NCBI GenBank assembly: GCA_028283625.1
Contig: JAPWKG010000024.1
Span: 62,001 to 126,000, forward strand
DNA length: 64,000 nt
Direction of reading: 5' to 3'
Origin: Acidobacteriaceae bacterium
GTDB taxonomy: Bacteria; Acidobacteriota; Terriglobia; Terriglobales; Acidobacteriaceae
Numbering within the stretch: the stretch's first letter is position 1; each line of letters begins with the position of its first letter. A program made the translations under genes and the position numbers. Under the pieces are notes generated by a model. It was not told where the DNA came from and searched no databases. It saw only the letters and a list, made by a program, of their open reading frames with translations. Shown piece after piece: positions 16,855 to 24,853 of this stretch.

Positions 16855-16881
16855 CCCGCTCGGTTCTATCCTGAAAGAGTT

Positions 16882-17619
16882 ATGGTTCTGCATCTGCTTC
16901 AGTTTGGCCGTATTCCTTACAGCGAAGGCCTTCGTGCCATGCGCGAGGTGGTTGAGGCACGCAAGGCTGGCCGCATAGGCGATACGTTGCTCCTCATGGA
17001 GCACCCACCTGTGCTTACGCTCGGTCGTAACTCTTCTCGCTCCAATATCTTAGCTACTGACGCCGCACTCGCTCAGCGCGGTGTTGAAGTCCACGAGATC
17101 AACCGTGGTGGCGACGTGACTTATCATGGCCCCGGCCAGCTGGTCGGCTACCCTATCTTCGATCTCCGGGGCGACCTTCCCGGCAAAAAGGGGCCGCATC
17201 TCGGTCCGGTGGACTTCGTCCGCCTGATGGAAGAGGCGCTCATTCTTACCTGCAAAGACTTCGGAGTTCCTGCTCAGCGCGTCTGCAAGCGCACCGGCGT
17301 CTGGACCCTCGCCGGTGGATCCGTCCAGGAAAAGAAGGTGGCGGCGATTGGAGTGCATGTCTCGCAGGCGGTCACCTCGCATGGTTTTGCGCTGAACGTC
17401 ACTACCGATCTGCGCGACTTTGATTGGATCGTCCCCTGCGGTATCGCGGACCGTGCCGTGACCTCGCTCGATCTTGAAGCCCCGGATGATGCGCCGGTGA
17501 GCCTGCCTCTGGTCTCAGACTCTGCTGCCCGGAACTTCGGCCGAATCTTTAACCGGCAGGTGCTGGCTTCTGACTCGGTGGAGGATCTTCTGGCGCTCTC
17601 AGCAACCGTTCCAGGCTGA
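16882..17619 (+). CDS. lipB: Octanoyl-[acyl-carrier-protein]-protein N-octanoyltransferase
   Basis: Transfers octanoyl from ACP to the lipoyl domains of E2 and GcvH, the first step of lipoate assembly. It has 245 residues. The signature RGGDVTYHGPG is at 75-85, the conserved lysines in EKKVAAIGV at 151-152, and the acyl-thioester cysteine C186 in DWIVPCGI. The partner lipA is not in this window. Its target, the two-lipoyl-domain E2, is the next gene. Confidence 0.96.
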   Translation: MVLHLLQFGRIPYSEGLRAMREVVEARKAGRIGDTLLLMEHPPVLTLGRNSSRSNILATDAALAQRGVEVHEINRGGDVTYHGPGQLVGYPIFDLRGDLPGKKGPHLGPVDFVRLMEEALILTCKDFGVPAQRVCKRTGVWTLAGGSVQEKKVAAIGVHVSQAVTSHGFALNVTTDLRDFDWIVPCGIADRAVTSLDLEAPDDAPVSLPLVSDSAARNFGRIFNRQVLASDSVEDLLALSATVPG

Positions 17620-17687
17620 GCGCCTCACCAATCGCACAGTCGTTCGCTAACCGCCCCGGCGCCCTGTTTCCTGCTACATCTGCGCCG

Positions 17688-17693
17688 TATAAT
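17688..17693 (+). promoter_or_regulatory. Candidate -10 box for the E2 gene
   Basis: A consensus TATAAT at 17688-17693 lies 65 bases before the E2 start in the lipB-E2 gap. No good -35 sits 17 bases upstream (TGTTTC at 17665-17670). Confidence 0.4.
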
Positions 17694-17757
17694 CCACAGT
17701 TGCGCGGAAAATCCGCACGCATTTGCAATCAACACACGGAAACAACGGAGAAGCTTG

Positions 17758-19341
17758 ATGCCGACCGACGTAGTTATGCCCCAAATGGGCGAATCCATCA
17801 CCGAAGGCACCATCACCAAGTGGCTCAAGAAGCCCGGTGATACCGTCCAGCGCGACGAGCCGCTTTTCGAGATCTCGACCGACAAGGTTGACGCCGAAAT
17901 CCCCTCGCCCATCGCTGGCGTTCTCGGCGAGATCAAGGTGCAGGAAGGTACCACCGTCGGCATCAACACCGTCGTCTGCACGGTTGAGGAGTCTGGTTCG
18001 GCCGCTCCCGCAGCTTCTTCTGCCAAGGAAAGCACCCCGGCTCCTGCTCCCACAGCAACGCCGGCTGCGACGCCTGCTTCCACTGCCGGCATCGACGTTG
18101 TGATGCCGCAGATGGGTGAGTCCATCACGGAAGGCACCATCACCAAGTGGCTCAAGAAGGTTGGCGACACCGTTCAGCGGGATGAGCCTATCTTCGAGAT
18201 CTCGACCGATAAGGTAGATGCGGAGATTCCCTCGCCTGTCGCGGGTACTCTGACGGAGATCAAGGTTCAGGAAGGCACCACCGTCACCATCAACACGGTG
18301 GTTGCGGTCATCGGTGGCGCAGCGGGTGCATCGGCTCCTGCTCCTGTAGCAGCAGCCCCGGCGCCTTCTACCCCTGTTCCCGCCGCCCCGGCAGCTCCTG
18401 CCGCCTCAGCTACGGCTGGAGAGGTTCCGCGCTCCTCGCCGTTGGTTCGCAAGATCGCAACAGAGAACAACGTTGATCTCGCGCAGGTTCCGGGAACCGG
18501 TGCATCGGGCCGCATCACGAAGGCAGACATCACGGCACACATGGAAGGCGGCGTGACCGTACCGGCTGCTGCTCCTGCTACGCCGGCAGCATCGACCCCC
18601 GCTTCGGCTCCTGCTGCCCCTGCTTCTCTGCCGCTACCGGGCGACGTCGTACCTATGACCAAGATGCGCAGCATTATCGCCAAGCGCATGGTTGAGTCCA
18701 AGGCCACCAGCCCCCACGTCCACACCGTTTTCAAGGTGGACATGACGCGTATCGTCAAGCTGCGTGAGAAGGAAAAGAATAAGTATGAGCAGCGCAACGG
18801 CGTAAAGCTCACCTATATGCCCTTCATCACGCGCGCTGCTATCCAGGCACTGCGCAAGCATCCCATTGTGAACGGTGTTATCCAGGGCGAGAACATCGTT
18901 TACAACAAGAACATCAACATCGGCATTGCGGTTGCGCTTGATTGGGGTCTCATCGTTCCTGTCATCAAGCAGACTGAGGAGCGTAGCTTCCTCGGTATCA
19001 CGCGCGCCATCGTGGATGTGGCAGACCGTGCCCGGAACCGCAAGCTCGCTCCGGATGAAGTTGCAGGCGGAACCTTTACCCTGACCAACTCCGGCATCTT
19101 CGGCGAGCAGTTCGGAACGCCGATCATTGCGCAGCCCCAGTCGGCTATCCTCGGCATCGGTGGTCTGAACAAGGAGCCGCTGGTCCTCACCGACAAGGAA
19201 GGCAACGACTCCATCGCCATCCGTCACGTACAGCGCTTCACGCTTGGCTTCGATCACCGCATCATCGATGGTGCAGATGCAGGCAAGTTCATGACCGACT
19301 TCAAGAACTACCTCGAGAACTGGTCGGAAGACATCGGCTAG
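17758..19341 (+). CDS. sucB: 2-oxoacid dehydrogenase E2, dihydrolipoyl succinyltransferase-like, two lipoyl domains
   Basis: The core acyltransferase of a 2-oxoacid (probably 2-oxoglutarate) dehydrogenase complex. It has 527 residues. Two nearly identical lipoyl domains have modified lysines K43 and K152, each in a DKVDAE motif, joined by Ala/Pro linkers. A peripheral subunit-binding domain is at about 224-262. The C-terminal catalytic domain has FTLTNSGIFG and the active-site motif DHRIIDG near residue 500. The start is ATG 17758 with GGAG upstream. The succinyl versus other acyl specificity is inferred from the two-domain architecture, and a branched-chain or pyruvate complex remains possible. 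lpdA and lipB nearby support the assignment to a lipoylated complex. Confidence 0.88.
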   Translation: MPTDVVMPQMGESITEGTITKWLKKPGDTVQRDEPLFEISTDKVDAEIPSPIAGVLGEIKVQEGTTVGINTVVCTVEESGSAAPAASSAKESTPAPAPTATPAATPASTAGIDVVMPQMGESITEGTITKWLKKVGDTVQRDEPIFEISTDKVDAEIPSPVAGTLTEIKVQEGTTVTINTVVAVIGGAAGASAPAPVAAAPAPSTPVPAAPAAPAASATAGEVPRSSPLVRKIATENNVDLAQVPGTGASGRITKADITAHMEGGVTVPAAAPATPAASTPASAPAAPASLPLPGDVVPMTKMRSIIAKRMVESKATSPHVHTVFKVDMTRIVKLREKEKNKYEQRNGVKLTYMPFITRAAIQALRKHPIVNGVIQGENIVYNKNINIGIAVALDWGLIVPVIKQTEERSFLGITRAIVDVADRARNRKLAPDEVAGGTFTLTNSGIFGEQFGTPIIAQPQSAILGIGGLNKEPLVLTDKEGNDSIAIRHVQRFTLGFDHRIIDGADAGKFMTDFKNYLENWSEDIG

Positions 19342-19361
19342 CATTTCAGCAGACAGGAAAA

Positions 19362-19393
19362 ACGGCGGAGCCCAAAGCTCCGCCGTTTTCTTT
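19362..19393 (+). terminator. Strong terminator after the E2 gene
   Basis: The 10-bp stem ACGGCGGAGC (19362-19371) pairs with GCTCCGCCGT (19377-19386), loop CCAAA, then TTTCTTTT. It marks the left edge of the phage-derived region. Confidence 0.93.
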
Positions 19394-19407
19394 TGCACCG
19401 CCAGCAT

Positions 19408-19722
19408 CTATAGCGAGATTCCCAACGCTTTCAGATCCGCTACCAGCACCGCATCCCCTGCCCTCGCATCGGCAATCAGTTTTTGGATATCGCTGACCAC
19501 CGCTTCATCGAGAGCCAAAGACAGTCCTTTGCTCTCAAGCGCAACCGTTGCATCCTTCACCAGCTTGATCGCGTCCGCTCCCAGAGTCAGCAGCACGCTA
19601 CGCGTCTCCGCACTTGAGATCAAGAGCCATACCTGTTTTGCCAGCTTCACATCAACCGCCAGTTTGCTGAAAAAACCTTTTACATCTTTGCCGATCGTTG
19701 CCATCACACTTTCAAAGCTCAT
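19408..19722 (-). CDS. Small helical protein at the end of the phage-like operon
   Basis: A 104-residue protein of unknown function. It looks all-helical and amphipathic (VKGFFSKLAVDVKLAKQVW, then a hydrophobic LLTLGADAIKLVKDA helix) with no cysteine and no clear transmembrane span. GGAGA precedes its start by about eight bases. It is the last gene of the minus-strand phage cluster, six bases after the coiled-coil/TM gene, so a lysis- or membrane-associated role is possible but unproven. Confidence 0.6.
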   Translation of the reverse strand: MSFESVMATIGKDVKGFFSKLAVDVKLAKQVWLLISSAETRSVLLTLGADAIKLVKDATVALESKGLSLALDEAVVSDIQKLIADARAGDAVLVADLKALGISL

Positions 19723-19727
19723 TGTTG

Positions 19728-19946
19728 CTATCTCCTCTCCACAAACCAGACGAGGGCCACATGCGCTAGTGTCAACGCTGCTCCCATCGCTCCTATCACG
19801 CCACGAAATCGTTGAAGGTTCCGTTCATGGCCTTCCACGCGTTCTTCCAGAGCGTGAAGTCTTCCCGGCTGCCCTATGCCCAGCAGCTGTTCCATCTGCG
19901 CCTTCAACACACTCAGTTCGCTCAGCACTCTGTTTTCAAAATCCAT
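19728..19946 (-). CDS. Coiled-coil plus C-terminal transmembrane protein, XhlA/holin-like
   Basis: A 72-residue protein. Residues about 5-45 form a heptad-rich coiled coil (LSELSVLKAQMEQL, HALEERVEGHERNLQRF). Residues about 48-68 form a single hydrophobic span, ending in WFVERR. This layout matches phage XhlA-type hemolysin/holin-accessory proteins, which sit beside holins and endolysins. AGGTGA lies about six bases before the ATG. It is placed after the tail-tip gene, where lysis genes usually lie, yet no endolysin follows; the only lysozyme is at 14.1 kb. Confidence 0.6.
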   Translation of the reverse strand: MDFENRVLSELSVLKAQMEQLLGIGQPGRLHALEERVEGHERNLQRFRGVIGAMGAALTLAHVALVWFVERR

Positions 19947-19974
19947 CGTTTTTCACCTGCCTGGCCCTTTCTTC

Positions 19975-22323
19975 TTACCCCACCGGAGCATGCACGGTGA
20001 CCACGCTTGACCAGCGCGAATACTTTGGTGGTGTGCTTCCGTCATACATGCGAATAAAGAAGCTCTCATTCTGCGCAGCACGAGGAACGCTGAATCCTCG
20101 CACCGGTGAGCGCAACACAAGATCCGCTGTATCGGCTCCAAAACCGAAAGCATAATCTCGCCTACGTACCTCAAAACCCCCGCCGCTCGGAGCATCGTTC
20201 CCTGCATCCACACCCACAGCGCTGGCACTGATCGAGCTCACGCTCAACCGCTGCAGGTTGGTCAACACGGCAGAATCGGTCTCTTCAGCAGCCTCCGGGA
20301 TTTCGACATCTGTTGCAACGGCTTCGCTCACGACCATGCCTGCGCCATCGGCTAACTCTGTCGCCCAATCGTTTGCAAAACGAATCCGATACCGCAGCAA
20401 CTCCGGTGCGCACGCCCCATCAAGGATTTCCGTATTTCGTACCAGAACCTTTACGGTCTCTTCCTCGCTCGTAATGGAGAGCACATCACCCGGCCATACA
20501 TCCTGCGAGGGATTTCGCATGGTATACGTGCCTGCGATCGCGGCAGAACGACTGCTTGCAAACGCCAGCAAAGCCGCTGCGGCCGCTTCGCAATCCTCGC
20601 TGCTTCTTGCCGCAGGCCGTAGAATCTTGCCCAACCAGCGGCTTGTTCCACTCCCTCCGCTTGCGGCTTCCTCTGCAATGCTTGCGGAGTCTGCAAGCCG
20701 AGCTATTGAACGTCCGGAGCGTCGATAGCTCACCATCACACGTTCATTGGCAACTGGAATTCGACCTGCAAAGAAACTGATCGTGCCGTTGCTCCCGGCC
20801 GTTGTTCCATAAACTGCTTTGCAGTCCACACCTTCTCCAGCATCGCCTACGAGCCTTGTCTGCAGCACTCCATCCGGAGTAAGGCTGCTCACCCAGATAG
20901 ATCCTGGCCTTTGTAGGGAGATCGCTGCAACAGAGCCGTACATTGAGATCGCATTGACGGCACAGAAGGCACACACCGCAGGCGTGTCTGCAATAGAAAT
21001 GCCAGCATGTAGGCTGTCGTACAAAATCGTTGCAGGAGTCGAGGAACTTACCCCCTCATCCACAATCTCCCAGACCGCATCCATCGCGGCATCCGTTCCG
21101 CTCAACGCTCCAAAGCCCTCAATCGAGCCGTCGACCATCACGTGATAACGCTGCATAACGCGCTGCATCTCCGCGCAATGCAGGCGCAGGCGGAGCGTAT
21201 ATTTGTGCCCTGCCAATGGAGTAAAGGTTGTTCCTACTTCGCTGCCTTGCAGAAAAGGAGTTACGACCGTCACTGCGTCTTGTTGCTTTACATGGAATCC
21301 CGCAAAGCAATCGGAACTCTGGAAGAGTCCTTCGTAGAATCCTGCCAGCATCCCTTCTGAGGCGCTTCCAAAGACGACGCTCCGCAGCTCTGTAAGCAGA
21401 GTCCCGCTCATCTCCAGATTCTGTTGTGCTGCAAGCAGGGTTGCGCCATTCGCACCGGTTCCACCGTTCAGTGTGAGTCCGCTGCCCGTCAGCGAAAGCG
21501 CGCTGCCTGGATCGCTCACCTGCCATAACGTTTGATCGAGGGATGCTTTATCGAATCTGTCCTCGAGCAAGTTGCGGTTGGTATTCCGAAACGCGTCATT
21601 GCTCAGCGTGAAGGTATCGGTTGTGCCATCGCCAAGGAAGCACTCCGTTACATACGCGCGAGGTTCCAGCTCTCCGCTCAGGGTTACATCATTGGCCAGA
21701 TCGCGTATCTCAGAAACAGAGAGTTCGTCTACGCTCAAACTGCCATCGCCATCGCTTAGCTCATGTACGGCAGCCCCATTGGACTGTACGGAGAGTACGC
21801 CGTTGATTGCACGGTAATTGGCGTATGCAGCTCCCGCAGCTTCACCTGCTGCTGCGCTGAACGTCGTTCCTTGTCGTATCGCAATTGCTCCGGTCTGGGC
21901 AGTTCCCGCGCCGCTTTCGTCGAGTGTGAGCCCGTTTGCTGGCAGCTGACTCCAGAGCTTTTCAACAAGCGAACGTCCACTCAGCATTAGCAACGGCTCG
22001 TTGGTTCCGTTGCTTCCCCAGCTTGCTCGATCCAGGGTCCACTCGTCGCTAATAGCACTCAGCCTCGCACGATACTGCGCCCCGCTCAGCCCCTCTCCCT
22101 CGTAGCTGCGAATCGGGCTGGTCGCAAGGTAACCGGTAAATAAGAGTGTCCCATCATCCCGAGAAACGATCACTCTCGCTTTGCGCACAGGCATCGGCAA
22201 GCGGCTCGATACAGCAATCTCAGCGGTACAGCGTGACGGAGCATTCAATGTTCTCTGTACTGTAAGCGGGCCTTCCGCGGTGATGGCTGCGGTGTACTCC
22301 AGTCCACCAATCACCAATCGCAT
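19975..22323 (-). CDS. Large phage tail-tip / baseplate-hub-like protein with lectin-like insert and FN3-like end
   Basis: A 782-residue structural protein candidate. Residues about 1-90 (VQRTLNAPSRCTAEIAV, then ARVIVSRDDGTLLFTGYL) look like the first beta-domain of gp27/hub or Dit-Tal type tail proteins. Residues about 250-400 look like a concanavalin/LamG-type jelly-roll insert (LLEDRFDKASLDQTLW, AGFHVKQQDAVTVV). The 600-680 segment returns to hub-like strands (DVWPGDVLSITSEEE). The last 65 residues resemble a fibronectin-III repeat (FEVRRRDYAFGFG...SFFIRMYDGS). The lectin-like and FN3-like parts suggest receptor or surface binding. It starts one base after the tail-tube candidate stop. Domain calls are by eye. 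Confidence 0.6.
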   Translation of the reverse strand: MRLVIGGLEYTAAITAEGPLTVQRTLNAPSRCTAEIAVSSRLPMPVRKARVIVSRDDGTLLFTGYLATSPIRSYEGEGLSGAQYRARLSAISDEWTLDRASWGSNGTNEPLLMLSGRSLVEKLWSQLPANGLTLDESGAGTAQTGAIAIRQGTTFSAAAGEAAGAAYANYRAINGVLSVQSNGAAVHELSDGDGSLSVDELSVSEIRDLANDVTLSGELEPRAYVTECFLGDGTTDTFTLSNDAFRNTNRNLLEDRFDKASLDQTLWQVSDPGSALSLTGSGLTLNGGTGANGATLLAAQQNLEMSGTLLTELRSVVFGSASEGMLAGFYEGLFQSSDCFAGFHVKQQDAVTVVTPFLQGSEVGTTFTPLAGHKYTLRLRLHCAEMQRVMQRYHVMVDGSIEGFGALSGTDAAMDAVWEIVDEGVSSSTPATILYDSLHAGISIADTPAVCAFCAVNAISMYGSVAAISLQRPGSIWVSSLTPDGVLQTRLVGDAGEGVDCKAVYGTTAGSNGTISFFAGRIPVANERVMVSYRRSGRSIARLADSASIAEEAASGGSGTSRWLGKILRPAARSSEDCEAAAAALLAFASSRSAAIAGTYTMRNPSQDVWPGDVLSITSEEETVKVLVRNTEILDGACAPELLRYRIRFANDWATELADGAGMVVSEAVATDVEIPEAAEETDSAVLTNLQRLSVSSISASAVGVDAGNDAPSGGGFEVRRRDYAFGFGADTADLVLRSPVRGFSVPRAAQNESFFIRMYDGSTPPKYSRWSSVVTVHAPVG

Positions 22324-22324
22324 C

Positions 22325-23260
22325 TCAGTCCACCTTTCCGCTCAGAAAGCTTCTGAAGCAAACAATCGTTTCTGCATCCACGGCATCCAGTACCGGCAGC
22401 GCACGGAACCTTGCCTGCAAACCCAGTGTTGTAAACCCGTCTGCAATCTTTGTTTGTCGTTCTATTGGTCCTATCGCTGCTTGCAGCCGTGGGTAGTGCC
22501 ATAGCACGCGTTCGCCCTGCTGTCCTTCAGCGACAAACAACGCCGACCACTCTTGAAAGAAGGTGGACCCTTCTCGGTCGCAGTACCCCAGTACCTTTTG
22601 CGCTTTCATCGCCGTTAGTGGAGCCCCTGCTAACAAAGGCGCTTCCAGCGTAACGACGCCTTCTTGCACCGTTGCTACGCGGCCTACGTTCAAGCTCACA
22701 CGGCGCACATACGCGAGGTCGCTCAATGCACTCTTCACATAGGCTCCGCTCACCCCAGCACCCACGAAGCCTATTTCGCCGGTGTAATCCACATCCACAA
22801 CCACCAGGTCGCCAGCGACCAACGTGGATGCATCCGCAGCAGACATGATGAGTGTTGTCGAGGTCGAGCCTTCCAGCAAGGTCAACGCTGTGGCTGCTGT
22901 ACCGCCAGATCCTGCGGTGCTGGCACCGCTGCTGGTGGGCAAAAGGTTCATCTGTTGTACGCCGGCAGAAAGTGCAAGCTGCAGCTTGTTCCACGTAGCG
23001 AACGTAAACGTAACCATCGCACCGATCTTGCTGCGTACCTGACGAGTCGCGGTCAGCGGAGTACCTGTATCAACTGCCTCGATCTTCGTATCGCTGCTAC
23101 GCTCAAAGCCTTCAATCCATCCCAGATCGACCCAGGGTTCCGGAGGGGAGCTCACATCGAACCGGCCATCTTGTGCAGCATCGAAGATTGTAGGCTCTTT
23201 GGCATTGCGATCTACAGGCGCAAAGTATGCTCGAACCCTGCGTGCATAAGGAGTGCTCAT
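22325..23260 (-). CDS. Candidate major tail (tube) protein
   Basis: A 311-residue protein following the tail-terminator candidate, in the place where siphovirus major tail proteins lie. It is strand-rich, with a mid-region Gly/Ala/Ser/Thr-rich stretch (residues about 108-130). The N-terminal part (WVDLGWIEGFERSSDTKIEA, then QVRSKIGAMVTFTF) resembles tail-tube strand patterns. Its ATG overlaps the previous gene's stop (ATGA at 23257-23260), so translation is probably coupled. No tape-measure gene follows, which is unexpected for a long tail. Other structural roles are possible. Confidence 0.5.
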   Translation of the reverse strand: MSTPYARRVRAYFAPVDRNAKEPTIFDAAQDGRFDVSSPPEPWVDLGWIEGFERSSDTKIEAVDTGTPLTATRQVRSKIGAMVTFTFATWNKLQLALSAGVQQMNLLPTSSGASTAGSGGTAATALTLLEGSTSTTLIMSAADASTLVAGDLVVVDVDYTGEIGFVGAGVSGAYVKSALSDLAYVRRVSLNVGRVATVQEGVVTLEAPLLAGAPLTAMKAQKVLGYCDREGSTFFQEWSALFVAEGQQGERVLWHYPRLQAAIGPIERQTKIADGFTTLGLQARFRALPVLDAVDAETIVCFRSFLSGKVD

Positions 23261-23763
23261 CGTTCACTCTCCTCTTCCAGACACATGACCGCTACCTGAG
23301 CCGTCCGTTCCAGCAACTGATTGACCGCTCTGACTTCACCAAGCCGAACATCGCTCCACCACAGATTGGTACGCATCGCAGCTGCCTCTCCTCCTGTCGT
23401 CAGCGGAGCGTAGTTAATCTTGGTCGTATTCTGCGGTGCCAGATTCATCATTGCGATAATCTCCGCATCCATAGCGGCGAGCACGCGTCCCCTATCTAAG
23501 CCGCTTTTTTCTGTGCTCCCTGCGGTCGCATACACCAGATCGCAATGCATCGTTACAAGCGGGCATGTGCCTTCTGCATCTACCTTTGCCTCAGTCCACC
23601 GCATACGGAAGCAATCCGCAGGCGTTGCTTCTGTAGGCAACTCGTTTTCCTCTACGAGCAACGCCGGACGAATCGCTCCCGCGAGAACGATCACACGCTC
23701 CGGGTTAATCGCCGCCAAACGCGCCTGCATCGTGGCAAAGAATGTATCCTTTGCGTTCTGCAT
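23257..23763 (-). CDS. Candidate tail terminator / head-tail completion protein
   Basis: A 168-residue protein with an alpha/beta pattern (KDTFFATMQARLAAINPERVIVL, then TCPLVTMHCDLVYAT) and a helical end. Size and position between the neck candidate and the tail-tube candidate fit a tail terminator (gpU/gp17-like). A strong SD (GGAAGGAAAGGGAC) precedes the ATG. Its stop overlaps the next start by ATGA. The assignment rests mainly on gene order. Confidence 0.45.
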   Translation of the reverse strand: MQNAKDTFFATMQARLAAINPERVIVLAGAIRPALLVEENELPTEATPADCFRMRWTEAKVDAEGTCPLVTMHCDLVYATAGSTEKSGLDRGRVLAAMDAEIIAMMNLAPQNTTKINYAPLTTGGEAAAMRTNLWWSDVRLGEVRAVNQLLERTAQVAVMCLEEESER

Positions 23764-23790
23764 GTCCCTTTCCTTCCTGGCCAGGTTGCA

Positions 23791-24186
23791 TCACTCTGCC
23801 TGCTGTATCTTCAGCACGTAGCAGTAAGCTTGTCCTGCCGCTTGGCCTGTGTTCACTTCCGTAATCTCGTACAGCACGTCGTCAATCAGAAGGCCGTTGG
23901 CACTGCGAAACAGTGTTTCTGCAGAGTCGATAGAGGTTGCCTGCAGCGCTTGTGCAACAGCGCTTGCAGCAACGATCAGCTGTTGTGCCTCTGCTTGCTT
24001 GCGAAAGACAGCTGGCTCCAGCTCAATCTCCGTGAACTCTGGGGAGCGAATTCCAAGAGCCGCTCCCATGTCTCCGGCTACCGGTGGTTTCTGATAACGA
24101 AGGACCACAGACCGGCCACCATTAACGCGGCACAAGGCTTCTGCTGCGCGCACCGTTGCATCGCTCCTCAGAGTTAGGCCATCCAT
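23791..24186 (-). CDS. Candidate head-closure (stopper) protein
   Basis: A 131-residue small protein between the connector and terminator candidates, the usual place for the SPP1 gp16/HK97 gp7-like stopper. The fold cannot be read. A beta-rich N-terminal half (SVVLRYQKPP, EFTEIELEPAVFRK) is followed by ANGLLIDDVLYEITEV, a strand pair seen in many phage closure proteins. It begins two bases after the connector stop. Confidence 0.45.
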   Translation of the reverse strand: MDGLTLRSDATVRAAEALCRVNGGRSVVLRYQKPPVAGDMGAALGIRSPEFTEIELEPAVFRKQAEAQQLIVAASAVAQALQATSIDSAETLFRSANGLLIDDVLYEITEVNTGQAAGQAYCYVLKIQQAE

Positions 24187-24188
24187 GA

Positions 24189-24785
24189 TTAGGCCAGCCT
24201 TTCTGCAACGTATGGGCGCAGTAAGGCGCGCACCTGCGTATCAAGCAGCGCATCAGAGAAGTACTCCGTTTGCAGCGTATCCATGCGAGTCGAACGCACA
24301 TTCAGCCCCGGAGTGGTTTGTGCATTTCGTACGATCTGTGCACAAGCAACTTTGACCGGGTCCGGCACGCTTTCTTCGCCGGCAACGTAGGTGATCTCCG
24401 CTTCACGAAAACGCATCTGCAACAGTGAGCCAGAGAGTAGAATTTCGTTGCGATCGATCGCGATCGTCGCAGGATCGAGATCGACCCAGCTTCCCGGCAA
24501 CGAAAACGCATTCGCAATAAATTCTTCAAACGGTACAAAGCCGTCACCGTGCCCGGTACTCTGCGCATAACGCGCACGGATGCTGGTCACGGATGTGATG
24601 GGTCCATAGCTCAGTACCACAGTGTGATCATGCCTTACGGGTAAGCGTTCCGTGTACGTTGCGCTGAGCAACGAAGCTCTTCGGCAGTGGGCATCGATCA
24701 TTGCGCTGGCTGCCGTTACCCACGCATCTACTGTCTCCGTGCTTAATCCAAACGCCGCATACTCTGCGGGAAACAAATACGCCAT
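24189..24785 (-). CDS. Phage gp6-like head-tail connector protein
   Basis: A 198-residue adaptor protein forming a ring below the portal. The N-terminal helix set (MAYLFPAEYAAFGLSTETVDAWVTAASAMIDAHCRR) is typical of HK97 gp6/SPP1 gp15-like connectors. A beta region (VVLSYGPITSVTSIRA) and a C-terminal helix that ends LLRPYVAERLA follow. The start was set at ATG 24785 with AAAGGA eight bases upstream. The frame to 24824 would begin inside a 32-bp palindrome, so it is not used. Confidence 0.7.
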   Translation of the reverse strand: MAYLFPAEYAAFGLSTETVDAWVTAASAMIDAHCRRASLLSATYTERLPVRHDHTVVLSYGPITSVTSIRARYAQSTGHGDGFVPFEEFIANAFSLPGSWVDLDPATIAIDRNEILLSGSLLQMRFREAEITYVAGEESVPDPVKVACAQIVRNAQTTPGLNVRSTRMDTLQTEYFSDALLDTQVRALLRPYVAERLA

Positions 24786-24807
24786 GCTTAGAGTCCTTTG
24801 CATAGAG

Positions 24808-24839
24808 CGCAGGGGTGAAGCCATGGCTTCACCCCTGCG
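24808..24839 (-). promoter_or_regulatory. Perfect 32-bp palindrome after the capsid gene
   Basis: CGCAGGGGTGAAGCCA (24808-24823) is followed directly by its reverse complement TGGCTTCACCCCTGCG (24824-24839). In minus-strand RNA this is a 16-bp hairpin (effective loop about 4 nt) 15 bases after the capsid stop and about 23 bases before the connector start. No U-tract follows, so RNA processing, stability or partial termination is more likely than a strong terminator. Confidence 0.85.
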
Positions 24840-24853
24840 TCCTACGTCTTGTT

